Assembly (NCBI RefSeq): GCF_023273895.1
Contig: NZ_CP096883.1
Location: 4,836,001 to 4,900,000, forward strand
Direction of reading: 5' to 3'
Source: Sphingobacterium sp. PCS056
Lineage (GTDB): Bacteria; Bacteroidota; Bacteroidia; Sphingobacteriales; Sphingobacteriaceae
DNA: 64,000 bases
Numbering within the stretch: the stretch's first letter is position 1; the number at the start of each line of letters is the position of its first letter. Position numbers and translations under genes: made by a program. The notes beneath the pieces were generated by a model. The model had not been told where the DNA came from. It did no database searches and worked only from the letters and a program-made list of their open reading frames with translations. Positions 9,537 to 18,163 of this stretch are shown here, piece by piece.

Positions 9537-10213
9537 GGCTCCAATTTAAATAGATACCCAACCCCCTTTACTGTAAATATATACTTTTGTTTCTTTTCGA
9601 TCTTATTGCGAACATAGGAGATATACACATCAACCACGTTGGTCTGATTATCAAAATTAATTCCCCAAACAGCATTGAGGATCTGAATTCTACTGACCGC
9701 TTTATTTTGATTTTCGACGAGGTACATCAGCAGTTTAAATTCTCGGGGAGAAAGTTCCAATTCCTGATCGCCGTCAAAGACTTTGTACTGATCCTTATCA
9801 ATGGTTAGCGCACCAACTTGAATACATTGACTTTTTTTAACTTCGAAACCAATCTGACTGCGGCGGGTCAATGCTTTGATCCTGGATAATAATTCATCAA
9901 AATGAAAGGGTTTGGTGAGGTAGTCATCCGCTCCGAGGTCCAAGGAATCGACCTTATCTTGTACCGTATTCAATGCACTCAACATCAACACTGGCGCATG
10001 ACAGTTCTTGTAACGCAGCGTACTCACCAATTGCCTGCCATCCATACCCGGAAGCATGATATCAACAATCAATAAGTCCCATGCGATATTCAGAAAATCT
10101 GCGATCACTTCTTCAGCAGATCGACATAAGGTAACCATATAACCATTTTCTTCTAATCCTTTAATTAGAAAATCACTGATCCTTTTATCGTCTTCTACAA
10201 CTAAAATCTGCAT
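9533..10213 (-). CDS. OmpR-family response regulator (CusR-like)
   Basis: This 226-residue protein has a receiver domain with the acidic pocket D8/D9, the phospho-acceptor D51 (in LIVDIMLPGMDG) and the conserved K101, followed by a winged-helix DNA-binding domain (about 125-224, LSPREFKLLMYL). It is the first gene of the regulator-kinase pair. It probably controls czcCBA and itself, because both upstream regions share a 20-bp site. A TAAATTTG promoter box lies 19 bases upstream of the ATG. Confidence 0.9.
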   Translation of the reverse strand: MQILVVEDDKRISDFLIKGLEENGYMVTLCRSAEEVIADFLNIAWDLLIVDIMLPGMDGRQLVSTLRYKNCHAPVLMLSALNTVQDKVDSLDLGADDYLTKPFHFDELLSRIKALTRRSQIGFEVKKSQCIQVGALTIDKDQYKVFDGDQELELSPREFKLLMYLVENQNKAVSRIQILNAVWGINFDNQTNVVDVYISYVRNKIEKKQKYIFTVKGVGYLFKLEP

Positions 10214-10232
10214 GGTATTGTACTTTAATTCA

Positions 10233-10240
10233 CAAATTTA
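10233..10240 (-). promoter_or_regulatory. Candidate -7 promoter element of the regulator-kinase operon
   Basis: The minus strand reads TAAATTTG (exact TAnnTTTG), 19 bases ahead of the response regulator ATG and 37 bases downstream of the shared 20-bp repeat. Confidence 0.5.
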
Positions 10241-10277
10241 AAGAAAGCTAGGGGTAAAATGGGTAAAAATATAGCTA

Positions 10278-10297
10278 TCTAATGAAATTCTAATCTA
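10278..10297 (+). promoter_or_regulatory. Second copy of the response-regulator site, upstream of its own gene
   Basis: The plus strand reads TCTAATG-AAAT-TCTAATC-TA, identical at 19 of 20 positions to the site upstream of czcC. Relative to the downstream promoter it is in the opposite orientation. It points to autoregulation of the two-component system. Confidence 0.7.
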
Positions 10298-10342
10298 GCT
10301 TAGCTCTGCTGACGCGCATAAAGTGTGAGGGGATGTAAAAAG

Positions 10343-10376
10343 AAAAGGATCTGAAGAATTAACTTCAGATCCTTTT
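10343..10376 (-). terminator. Hairpin terminator of the tRNA-Leu transcript
   Basis: A perfect 14-bp stem (10343-10356 with 10363-10376) and a 6-base loop, starting five bases downstream of the tRNA on the minus strand; the stem ends in a U-run. Confidence 0.8.
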
Positions 10377-10380
10377 TCGG

Positions 10381-10460
10381 TACCCGGAGCCGGGATCGAA
10401 CCGGCACGGTTTCCCACTAGTGTTTGAGACTAGCGCGTCTACCAATTCCGCCATCCGGGC
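10381..10460 (-). tRNA. tRNA-Leu (anticodon CAA)
   Basis: The minus strand folds into a class II tRNA. The acceptor stem is GCCCGGA/TCCGGGT with discriminator A, and the D-arm contains GGTAGACGC. The anticodon stem CTAGT/ACTAG holds loop CTCAAAC with anticodon CAA, and the T-arm is CCGG-TTCGATC-CCGG. It reads TTG leucine codons. The 3' CCA is not encoded (CCG follows). An open reading frame over the same bases is spurious. Confidence 0.95.
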
Positions 10461-10724
10461 GGTCCGTTCAAACAAGTATTTCGTTGTTTGGAGTGATGCA
10501 AAGGTAGATATTCTTTTGATATATGCAAAATAAAAATACACCTTAACAAGGAAATATCTGATTATGAATGATTTTATTTTTACATCAAATAAAATCATTC
10601 CTCAGAAAATATGCATCTGGTCTTCCAAGATCGCGCAGTGCGTACGATAACGTGAATCAAAATATCCCCAATGAGCATAAAAGATTAGAAAAAGAAAGCT
10701 GATGCTTCCTTTTTATGTACGATT

Positions 10725-11153
10725 TTACAGACTTGCGATTTTCATCTCGGGATGTTTCTGTCCGTTATGGCAAGTTTTGCAGGAGATGGCTTTGATCTCC
10801 CCTTCTTTATCGTTTTTATGAAAGTATTTCTTATTGATTTTAGCAGTCATTTTCATCATATCGCGCGCGACATTTTTATGTTTATTTTCATCGCTGGCGA
10901 AATCCATTTTCTTAGGATCATCTTTTGAAGGGGCATGGCAAAATCCGCACTTTACGCCTAGGGATGCATTGAATTCATGCATAACTGCTTTCAATTGATC
11001 TGGAGTGGTATTTTTGGGCAATACTTTGAGGTTGGAAAACTTTTCTTCCTTTGGTTTTTCTTGATTTGGAATAAATGCACTCAAAGAAAGCGTCGCAGCA
11101 ATGACTGCCGTGACCAAGCATAATTTCCGGTATTTAAAATTAATTTTCTTCAT
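10725..11153 (-). CDS. Small diheme c-type cytochrome
   Basis: This 142-residue protein has an N-terminal signal or anchor helix (about 10-27) and two CxxCH heme-attachment motifs, CGFCH at 69-73 and CKTCH at 125-129. The spacing and the segment LKVLPKN resemble the small cytochromes related to the reaction-centre cytochrome subunit that are common in Bacteroidota. It would carry electrons in the periplasm, partner unknown. It stands alone between a tRNA and the glutamine synthetase gene, with no oxidase or reductase nearby to name a pathway. Confidence 0.85.
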   Translation of the reverse strand: MKKINFKYRKLCLVTAVIAATLSLSAFIPNQEKPKEEKFSNLKVLPKNTTPDQLKAVMHEFNASLGVKCGFCHAPSKDDPKKMDFASDENKHKNVARDMMKMTAKINKKYFHKNDKEGEIKAISCKTCHNGQKHPEMKIASL

Positions 11154-11263
11154 TTTTTTCTTCTTTTTTTAATAACTAAATGTAAGAAATGATGCGATCA
11201 TAACCTACAATAAAATGAAATTAATATGACAATACAGGAGATTGTTACAAAATGTGCTAAAAC

Positions 11264-11298
11264 AAGAAAAGCGACTCCAGATGGAATCGCTTTTCTTT
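11264..11298 (-). terminator. Hairpin terminator of glnN
   Basis: Arms 11264-11278 and 11284-11298 pair over 15 positions with one mismatch, with a T-rich side, just past the glutamine synthetase stop codon on the minus strand. Confidence 0.75.
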
Positions 11299-11316
11299 GT
11301 TTATTTAATAGTGAGA

Positions 11317-13503
11317 TTAGCTAATGAATAATAATTCGCGCAATTTTGGTAATGGCCATTTTTGATCATCAACAATTTTCTCCAATTTGTTGACATGGTA
11401 ACGGATATCATCAAAATAAGGCTTCACGATCTCATCATAAGCGATTGATTTCTCACGCATATCTTCGATCTGATTTGCTTTTTTACGCTCTTTACGCATC
11501 GCTTCCGCTTTTTCAAGAACCGTGTTTACATGTAAAGAGATACGCTCTAAGAAATTCCATTGTGAGCTATATGCTTCTTTACCTAGACCTAAGTCTTTCA
11601 AGCCTTGAACATTTTTGATCAATTCATTTTGGTAAATCAAACATGCTGGTGCGATTTGATTGTTAACGATTTCTTCAATAACACGTGCTTCGATCTGCAG
11701 TTTTTTATAGAAGTTTTCCAACAAAATTTCGTGACGTGCTTCACTCTCGCGTTTGGTATAGATACCTAGTCTTTCAAATAATTGAATCGTCTCTTCTTTA
11801 ACATATACATCTAATGCTTTAGGAGTAGATTTGATATTCGACAGACCTCTTGCTTCTGCTTCTTTCTCCCACTCTTCGCTATAACCATTACCTTCGAAAC
11901 GGATTGATTTTGAATCTTTGATGTATTTACGAACAACATTAAGTAAAGCTAAATCTTTCTTGATTCCTTTTTTAATTTGTTTGTCAACTTCAATTTTAAA
12001 TTCAATCAATTGATTAGCGACAATGACATTTAAAACGGTCATTGGCAATGCTGAGTTTGCTGAAGAACCTACTGCTCTAAACTCAAATTTGTTACCTGTA
12101 AATGCAAATGGTGATGTACGGTTACGATCTGTGTTATCCAATCTTAATTCAGGAACTTTAGGAATACCGTGCCATAAGTTTGCTTCAGATTTTACTTTCT
12201 TAGCCACACGAGCTGACTCTACCTCTTCTAAAAGATCATCTAACTGTGATCCTAAGAAGATCGAAATAATAGCAGGAGGAGCCTCATTTGCACCTAAACG
12301 GTGATCATTACTCGCACTTGCAATCGATGCACGTAGTAAGTCAGCGTGCTCATATACGGCTTTAATGATATTGACAAAGAAAGTCAAAAACATCAAGTTG
12401 GTCTTAGGAGTCTTACCTGGGGATAATAAATTAACACCTGTGTTGGTAATTAATGACCAGTTGTTGTGTTTACCTGATCCATTGACACCGCTATAAGGCT
12501 TCTCATGTAATAAGACTTTGAAATGATGACGCAAAGCAACTTGGTCCATCAGATTTTGTAACAATTGGTTATGATCGATGGCAAGGTTCATTTCTTCGTA
12601 CATCGGTGCACACTCAAACTGAGATGGCGCTACCTCGTTGTGACGAGTTTTTAAAGGAATACCTAATTTCAGTGCTTCATTTTCTAAATCTACCATAAAC
12701 GCTAAAACACGTTCTGGAATCGCTCCGAAATAATGATCATCTAATTGTTGTCCTTTTGCAGACATGTGACCAAATAATGTACGGCCAGTCAATTGTAAAT
12801 CTGGACGTGCATTATATAATGAAAGATCTACTAAAAAATACTCTTGTTCAATACCTAAAGAAGCATTTACTTTCGTAATTTGTTTATCAAAATATTGTGC
12901 AACATCTGTAGATGCTTTGTCAATAGCACTTACAGCTTTTAACAAAGGTGCTTTATAATCTAATGCTTCTCCTGTGTACGATACAAATACTGTGGGAATA
13001 CATAATGTCTTACCAGAACCTGTCTCATAAAGAAAAGCGGGTGATGAACTATCCCATGCAGTGTAACCACGCGCTTCGAATGTATTACGGATACCACCAT
13101 TTGGAAAACTTGACGCATCAGGCTCTTGTTGTACCAGCGCATCGGCCGTGAATTTCTCAATAGCCTCACCATTATCATCCGGTTCGAAGAAAGCATCGTG
13201 CTTCTCAGCTGTAGATCCTGTCAACGGTTGGAACCAGTGGGTATAATGTGTAGCACCATTAGATAGTGACCAGCTTTTCATGGCTTGTGAAATATGCTCT
13301 GCCAAATCACGAGAAATTGCAGATCCTTCCTCTATAGCTTGTGCTAACTCTTTGTAGGAGTTTTTAGGAAGATATTCTTTCATCTTCGCTATTGAAAAAA
13401 CATTCTTGCCGTAAATTTCGGTTGCTTTTTTTGTTTCTACTTTTAGAGAAGCGTTTTTGCGTGATGCAGCTGCTTCAACAGATTGAAATCTTAAGTTAGA
13501 CAT
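11317..13503 (-). CDS. glnN: Glutamine synthetase, type III
   Basis: This 728-residue enzyme makes glutamine from glutamate, ammonia and ATP. The length and the N-terminal RFQSVEAAASRK segment mark the large GSIII class typical of Bacteroidota rather than GSI. The catalytic core shows ASLGIEQEYFLVD (glutamate-binding region, about residues 210-225), a NEVAPSQFE segment and the ATP-binding VNGSGKHNNWS (about 344-354). The C-terminal helical extension is complete. It has its own terminator and no adjacent PII or glutamate synthase gene, so it is probably transcribed alone. Confidence 0.95.
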   Translation of the reverse strand: MSNLRFQSVEAAASRKNASLKVETKKATEIYGKNVFSIAKMKEYLPKNSYKELAQAIEEGSAISRDLAEHISQAMKSWSLSNGATHYTHWFQPLTGSTAEKHDAFFEPDDNGEAIEKFTADALVQQEPDASSFPNGGIRNTFEARGYTAWDSSSPAFLYETGSGKTLCIPTVFVSYTGEALDYKAPLLKAVSAIDKASTDVAQYFDKQITKVNASLGIEQEYFLVDLSLYNARPDLQLTGRTLFGHMSAKGQQLDDHYFGAIPERVLAFMVDLENEALKLGIPLKTRHNEVAPSQFECAPMYEEMNLAIDHNQLLQNLMDQVALRHHFKVLLHEKPYSGVNGSGKHNNWSLITNTGVNLLSPGKTPKTNLMFLTFFVNIIKAVYEHADLLRASIASASNDHRLGANEAPPAIISIFLGSQLDDLLEEVESARVAKKVKSEANLWHGIPKVPELRLDNTDRNRTSPFAFTGNKFEFRAVGSSANSALPMTVLNVIVANQLIEFKIEVDKQIKKGIKKDLALLNVVRKYIKDSKSIRFEGNGYSEEWEKEAEARGLSNIKSTPKALDVYVKEETIQLFERLGIYTKRESEARHEILLENFYKKLQIEARVIEEIVNNQIAPACLIYQNELIKNVQGLKDLGLGKEAYSSQWNFLERISLHVNTVLEKAEAMRKERKKANQIEDMREKSIAYDEIVKPYFDDIRYHVNKLEKIVDDQKWPLPKLRELLFIS

Positions 13504-13650
13504 TATATGATTCAGATTTTAAGTTTTTAACACCCTTGTTTTGATTTTTCATCAAATTACTTTGTAAAAATATGTTGTTTTCAATAAAAATTGAAATTTT
13601 TTTTGATTTTTTTATTAAAAACCTTCAACAAATAAAATAAGCGCTAAAAA

Positions 13651-13684
13651 AAAAGAGCTTATTTGTAACAAATAAGCTCTTTTT
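13651..13684 (-). terminator. Hairpin terminator downstream of the S9 peptidase gene
   Basis: A perfect 16-bp stem (13651-13666 with 13669-13684), tight loop, A-run on one side and T-run on the other. It lies just after the peptidase stop codon and could also insulate glnN. Confidence 0.85.
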
Positions 13685-13689
13685 CAATA

Positions 13690-16488
13690 TTAATCTATGG
13701 AAAATCCCCAATCTATTCCTTTTTCTTTAGCAGGAATTCCTGACTTCAACCATTTTGGTGCAGGAGCACCTTTCAAATAATGATCAAAAAACTGTTGCTC
13801 TCGTATTTGGATATCTTTTCGATTCTGTCTTAACAACAAATTATGTTCATCACCGTTGTAATTTAACATCCAAACCGGTTTCTGTAAACGACGCAATGCC
13901 GTAAACATTTCTATACCTTGGTACCATGGCACTGCTCCATCATTATCATTTGCCATAATAACGACTGGCGTTTTGACTTTATCTAGATGGAAAAGCGGTG
14001 AATTGGCCAAGTAAGCATCTTGGTCTTCCCACAACGTTTTACCTATTCTACTTTGCGTATTTTCATACTGAAATTGTCTTGACATACCGGTTTGCCAACG
14101 GATACCGCCATAAGCTGAGGTCATATTTACAACTGGTGCACCTGCCCATGCTGCAGCATACATATCTGTTGCCGTGATGAGATGCGCCACCTGATAGCCT
14201 CCCCAACTTTGTCCTTGAATACCCAATTTGGAGGAATCAACCCAGCTATTCTGTGCCAGATGCTTCATACCCGAATTGATATATTCTTCAGCTGATTTAC
14301 CCGGTTGTCCTGTTACATAAGAAATATCTGGTGCAAAAACCAAATACCCATTGCTCACGAAATATGGGATATTCAAACGAGATGGTGTCGGTGCAGGGGC
14401 TTGATAATTATACAAGCCGTCTGTTAACTTTTCGTAGAAATAAGCAATAACAGGATATTTCTTGTTGGGATCAAAATCTTCGGGTTTATACAGAATTCCT
14501 TCTGCTTGATGACCTGCTGGTGTCGACCATTGTACCAACTCTGCTGTTCCCCAATTGTAATTGGCCTGTTGCGGATTTAACGCTGTCAATTGCTCTTCCT
14601 TTTTAAAGGTATGGGTATTCACATATAAATCAGGACTATGAATATAATCTTCTTTGGTATAGATGAATTGCTTTTGGTCGTCAGATGCTTGAAGGTTTCT
14701 AAAAACGTGAGGTGCCATCATGATCACTTTCGGATCTTTACGTTTTCCACGCATTTCATAAAATCCGTTTTCCTTCGTTTTTTCGTTAAAAGCAGTCAGA
14801 ATCACACGTTGACGCTCATCGAGTGTGTTTGATTTCCATTTACTAGTTTGCCTATGGTCCAAATTCTTATAACGCAATACTGTACTTGATGCACGACCGT
14901 ATCCGTTTGTCGCCAGATATTTATCAGATCCATCTAAGGCAAAATACCAGATATCAAATTTATCGTAGAGATATACCCCTTTGCCGTTAGCTCCCCACGC
15001 AGCCATACCATAACCGCTAGGTTTGGCCGGCATATCGTTATCTTCATCGACAAAAGATACTGGAAGACCATCATTTAATACGATGACTTTCTTTGAAGCA
15101 ATCTGATAGGAGTACCAATTGCCATTGTCTTGGTTGAAGTAAAGTACATACTGTGCATCAGGAGATAAAACCGCCTGTCCAGATAAGTTTTCAGCGACCA
15201 ATTGACGAGCTCCTGAAACAGTTGACACGACATATACATCTTGCTTGCTGCGATAATCCCACTGTGTTTGCACTCTTCTACCAAAATCCGTGGTTGCCAA
15301 CACATACTCTTGATCTGCTTCAACGGTTGTCCGTACTGGATTGAATTTGTCATCTACTAAAGGGATAACTCGGTTTCCCTGCTGCGGATAAAATACACTT
15401 AAATAACTTTGGGCAAGATCTTTTTTTAAGTTTACCAATTGCTGCGGCTGCAGGTAGTCGTCCTGCCAATGCCAGACATCCACTTTCGCATGCTCAAAAT
15501 CAACTAATGTGGTGTCTTTGACACGTGGTATAGGAGCCAAACCTAAAAATAGCTTTTGACCATTTTTACTGAATTTTAAATCTCCGTCGCCACTTACAGC
15601 CCAATTCGCAGGTACTCCTGTGGTATTTTTTTGAACAGCAATACGTGCTGTATCCAATTGGGCGGTATAATAATAGAGATTAAAATCCTTGACCAACGAT
15701 TTTTCTGCACTTCTATCGCCTAAATAGGCCAATTGATTTCCGAAGTCATCAAAAGTAAAGTTCTTATACGTACCACGACCATTTGTGATCTTTTTAAGGG
15801 TTTTATTTGTCAGATCATATAAATAAACGCCCGCGATATTGGAAGTTGAATCTTTTGCTTCTGCTTTTTTGGTAAAAACAAGTTTATCTCCCGCCTTATT
15901 AAAATCGTACTGATCGACCTGCTGAAAATTAAGGGTATCACCCGTCGCTAAATCAAAAAGATGTAAAGTACTGATCTTAGTTGTTTTTTTAGCCTTTGAC
16001 GCGGTTGTATCAGTAGGTGCAGTTGTTTTTCCGTCAGTCAAAAAACTGAAATATCCACTAGCCTCTTCTGCCAGTTTGTATGATTTAACATCCGCGTACT
16101 TGGTCAGTTTTCCTGTTGCTATCGCATACACAGCAAGAGAATCTTTCGGCATATCTTCTGCCTTCTTTTTCTTGATCTTTGCCTGGCGTGTATTGACAAA
16201 CTTAGGCTTTATTAATGAAATGATATGTTTTTCATCGCGCGTTAGACGGGCATTATAGCCTCGCGGTAAGGAAAATACGGCTTTATTTAAGTTATCTTTT
16301 ACATAGAAATTGCCATCCCCTTCTTGAGGGATAACCTGAAATGATATGTATTGACCACTTACACTTATTTCACTGGCACTCAAACTTTGCCAACTATCAT
16401 AGACGGTATGATCCAGTGGTTTCTTTTGGGCTAATAATGCTGTCCCATGCATTGCAAACAATCCTATAAGAATGATTTTTTTATTCAT
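13690..16488 (-). CDS. S9-family serine peptidase (prolyl oligopeptidase fold)
   Basis: This 932-residue protein has a cleavable signal peptide (about 1-20), a long N-terminal beta-propeller region, and a C-terminal alpha/beta-hydrolase domain. The catalytic triad can be placed at Ser 761 (GQSWGG), Asp 850 (NDNDGAVP) and His 882 (DEHN). It would cleave short peptides in the periplasm or at the outer membrane. It is longer than classic dipeptidyl peptidases, as is common for Bacteroidota S9 members. A TAAATTTG box lies 57 bases upstream of the ATG and a strong terminator follows, so it is likely monocistronic. Confidence 0.9.
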   Translation of the reverse strand: MNKKIILIGLFAMHGTALLAQKKPLDHTVYDSWQSLSASEISVSGQYISFQVIPQEGDGNFYVKDNLNKAVFSLPRGYNARLTRDEKHIISLIKPKFVNTRQAKIKKKKAEDMPKDSLAVYAIATGKLTKYADVKSYKLAEEASGYFSFLTDGKTTAPTDTTASKAKKTTKISTLHLFDLATGDTLNFQQVDQYDFNKAGDKLVFTKKAEAKDSTSNIAGVYLYDLTNKTLKKITNGRGTYKNFTFDDFGNQLAYLGDRSAEKSLVKDFNLYYYTAQLDTARIAVQKNTTGVPANWAVSGDGDLKFSKNGQKLFLGLAPIPRVKDTTLVDFEHAKVDVWHWQDDYLQPQQLVNLKKDLAQSYLSVFYPQQGNRVIPLVDDKFNPVRTTVEADQEYVLATTDFGRRVQTQWDYRSKQDVYVVSTVSGARQLVAENLSGQAVLSPDAQYVLYFNQDNGNWYSYQIASKKVIVLNDGLPVSFVDEDNDMPAKPSGYGMAAWGANGKGVYLYDKFDIWYFALDGSDKYLATNGYGRASSTVLRYKNLDHRQTSKWKSNTLDERQRVILTAFNEKTKENGFYEMRGKRKDPKVIMMAPHVFRNLQASDDQKQFIYTKEDYIHSPDLYVNTHTFKKEEQLTALNPQQANYNWGTAELVQWSTPAGHQAEGILYKPEDFDPNKKYPVIAYFYEKLTDGLYNYQAPAPTPSRLNIPYFVSNGYLVFAPDISYVTGQPGKSAEEYINSGMKHLAQNSWVDSSKLGIQGQSWGGYQVAHLITATDMYAAAWAGAPVVNMTSAYGGIRWQTGMSRQFQYENTQSRIGKTLWEDQDAYLANSPLFHLDKVKTPVVIMANDNDGAVPWYQGIEMFTALRRLQKPVWMLNYNGDEHNLLLRQNRKDIQIREQQFFDHYLKGAPAPKWLKSGIPAKEKGIDWGFSID

Positions 16489-16545
16489 TATTTATCACTT
16501 ATATTAATACTCTAATTCAAAAACTGCAAATTATCTATTTAAATT

Positions 16546-16553
16546 CAAATTTA
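16546..16553 (-). promoter_or_regulatory. Candidate -7 promoter element of the S9 peptidase gene
   Basis: The minus strand reads TAAATTTG, matching TAnnTTTG exactly, 57 bases ahead of the ATG. Confidence 0.4.
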
Positions 16554-16628
16554 GCAGTTTTTTTGGTATCATGATTGCTACATATGTAATCTGTATAAGT
16601 ACAAATAACCTTATTAGAATAGCTGATT

Positions 16629-17363
16629 ATGAAATACAATCCAATCATCATTGCCCTCATTGCAGGTATTGTCATTATTGTTGCGGCATGTCTTTTTAGC
16701 AACGCCTATCGCTATAAATTTAAGTCATCGCAAACGATCACCGTAAACGGAAACGCAAAGAAAGATTTTGAGTCTGATTTAGTAAAATGGAACGCAAGTT
16801 ATAGTCGCAAAAATTTTGATCTAAAAATAGCCTCTGATCAGCTTGCTGAAGATCGGGAATTAGTACGTAAATTTTTGATCGCTCAAGGACTGAAATCCGA
16901 AGAGATTAGATTTGAAGCGGTTAATATCATTAAGGACTTTGAATACCATACGGATGGTAAGGGAACGAGTTATAATACGTTTTCAGGTTATACCTTGTCG
17001 CAGACCGTTGGTGTTGAGTCACGTGATCTTAATAAGGTTGACAATGCATCTCGTGAAATCTCTACATTGATCTCGCAGGGATTGGAATTAAGCTCCAGCA
17101 CCCCCAATTACTATTATTCTAAGTTAGAAGATTTAAAACTGGAACTTATTTCTCAAGCTTCTAAAAATGCCCATCAGCGTGCTGCAAATATTGCGGCAGA
17201 ATCGGCTTCTTCTTTGGGACAATTAGTGAAGGCTGATCTTGGCGTATTTCAGATCACCGGTCAAAACGATAATGAGGAATTTTCATATGGAGGAGCCTTC
17301 AATACCACCTCTAGAAAGAAGACAGCAAATATTACGGTCAAAGCGAGCTATCTGCCCCAGTAA
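16629..17363 (+). CDS. SIMPL-domain (DUF541) protein
   Basis: This 244-residue protein has one N-terminal membrane helix (about 5-25) and a SIMPL/DUF541 domain. It shows the typical opening ITVNGNAKKDFESD and the repeated beta-alpha layout ending in VKASY. Proteins of this family are found in the periplasm. Some have been linked to oxidative stress or signalling, but no enzymatic activity is established. It is divergent from the S9 peptidase gene and is followed by 216 non-coding bases, so it is probably a single-gene unit. The anchor suggests the domain faces the periplasm. Confidence 0.85.
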   Translation: MKYNPIIIALIAGIVIIVAACLFSNAYRYKFKSSQTITVNGNAKKDFESDLVKWNASYSRKNFDLKIASDQLAEDRELVRKFLIAQGLKSEEIRFEAVNIIKDFEYHTDGKGTSYNTFSGYTLSQTVGVESRDLNKVDNASREISTLISQGLELSSSTPNYYYSKLEDLKLELISQASKNAHQRAANIAAESASSLGQLVKADLGVFQITGQNDNEEFSYGGAFNTTSRKKTANITVKASYLPQ

Positions 17364-17579
17364 CCATTGTCAAATCAAAAGGTACACTTGACGGTGTGCA
17401 CTGATCTAAAAAAAATTATTTCATCATAAAAACCAAGCAACAACTTATTTACCAAGCGAATAACGTTACAATCAAGAGATAAATAGTCTTTCAAGATAAA
17501 AATAAGCGGGTATTGATTAAACCTATAGCTTAATTATCATTCCAATCCTCTATAATAAACAGGATAAAAAACGAGAGAT

Positions 17580-18086
17580 ATGAAAAAGTTAATGTTAAAA
17601 ACAGGAATGGTCGTTGCTACTTTATTGATTTCTATATCTGCTATGGCGCAAACATTACTTAAACAGGACACTCATGTGTTTCCTGCTCCAGAAAAAGGCA
17701 TGGTCAAATATGTTATCGAAGTGCCTCATGCTGGAATAGCTGCTGATAACAATAAAAAAATTGAGTTTTTTGCGGGTAAATATGTGGAGACGGATGCGTG
17801 CAATAGTTATTTTCTTGCAGGAGAATTTGAGAAGAAAGATTTGGAGGGTTGGGGATATCATTACTATGTATTCAAAACAGATGGGAATGTTGGGATGACT
17901 AAAATGCTATGTCAAGGTGAAAAAAAGAATACTTTTGTGCAAGCTCCATCGGTGATGACGGAATATAATGGTAGAATGCCAATCGTCATTTATGCTCCAG
18001 AAGGTTATGAAGTAAAGTTTAAAATTTATAAGGCAGAACCTGAAACCTATCAAGCGGCGGAAGTTACTGTTAAAAGTACAAAATAG
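17580..18086 (+). CDS. eco: Ecotin-like serine protease inhibitor
   Basis: The 168-residue protein has a signal peptide (about 1-23, AMAQ) and then aligns through its length with ecotin: EKGMVKYVIEVP, the hallmark LEGWGYHYYVF (88-98) and MPIVIYAPEGYEVKFKIYKAE. Ecotin is a dimeric periplasmic inhibitor of trypsin-fold proteases, where the loop residue P1 enters the protease. The disulfide pair is C74 and C111. Counting back from C111, the P1-P1' pair is K108-M109, whereas E. coli ecotin has Met-Met. It therefore probably prefers trypsin-like targets. It is a single gene with a strong terminator behind it. Confidence 0.9.
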   Translation: MKKLMLKTGMVVATLLISISAMAQTLLKQDTHVFPAPEKGMVKYVIEVPHAGIAADNNKKIEFFAGKYVETDACNSYFLAGEFEKKDLEGWGYHYYVFKTDGNVGMTKMLCQGEKKNTFVQAPSVMTEYNGRMPIVIYAPEGYEVKFKIYKAEPETYQAAEVTVKSTK

Positions 18087-18100
18087 TTTGATGGGATATA

Positions 18101-18136
18101 AGAATCGCTCTTCAATTTAAATTGAAGAGCGATTCT
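18101..18136. terminator. Bidirectional terminator (36-bp perfect palindrome)
   Basis: Bases 18101-18118 are the exact complement of 18119-18136. The palindrome lies between the convergent ecotin and ABC-operon transcripts. Confidence 0.8.
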
Positions 18137-18163
18137 AGTTTAATAAGAGCCTTGTTTAAATGG

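Noticed and set aside
10365..10598. 77-codon minus-strand frame
   Set aside because: It runs through the complete tRNA-Leu(CAA) gene and has no protein family features.
11317..13503. Glutamine synthetase type I or gamma-glutamylpolyamine synthetase
   Set aside because: The 728-residue length and N-terminus match type III only.
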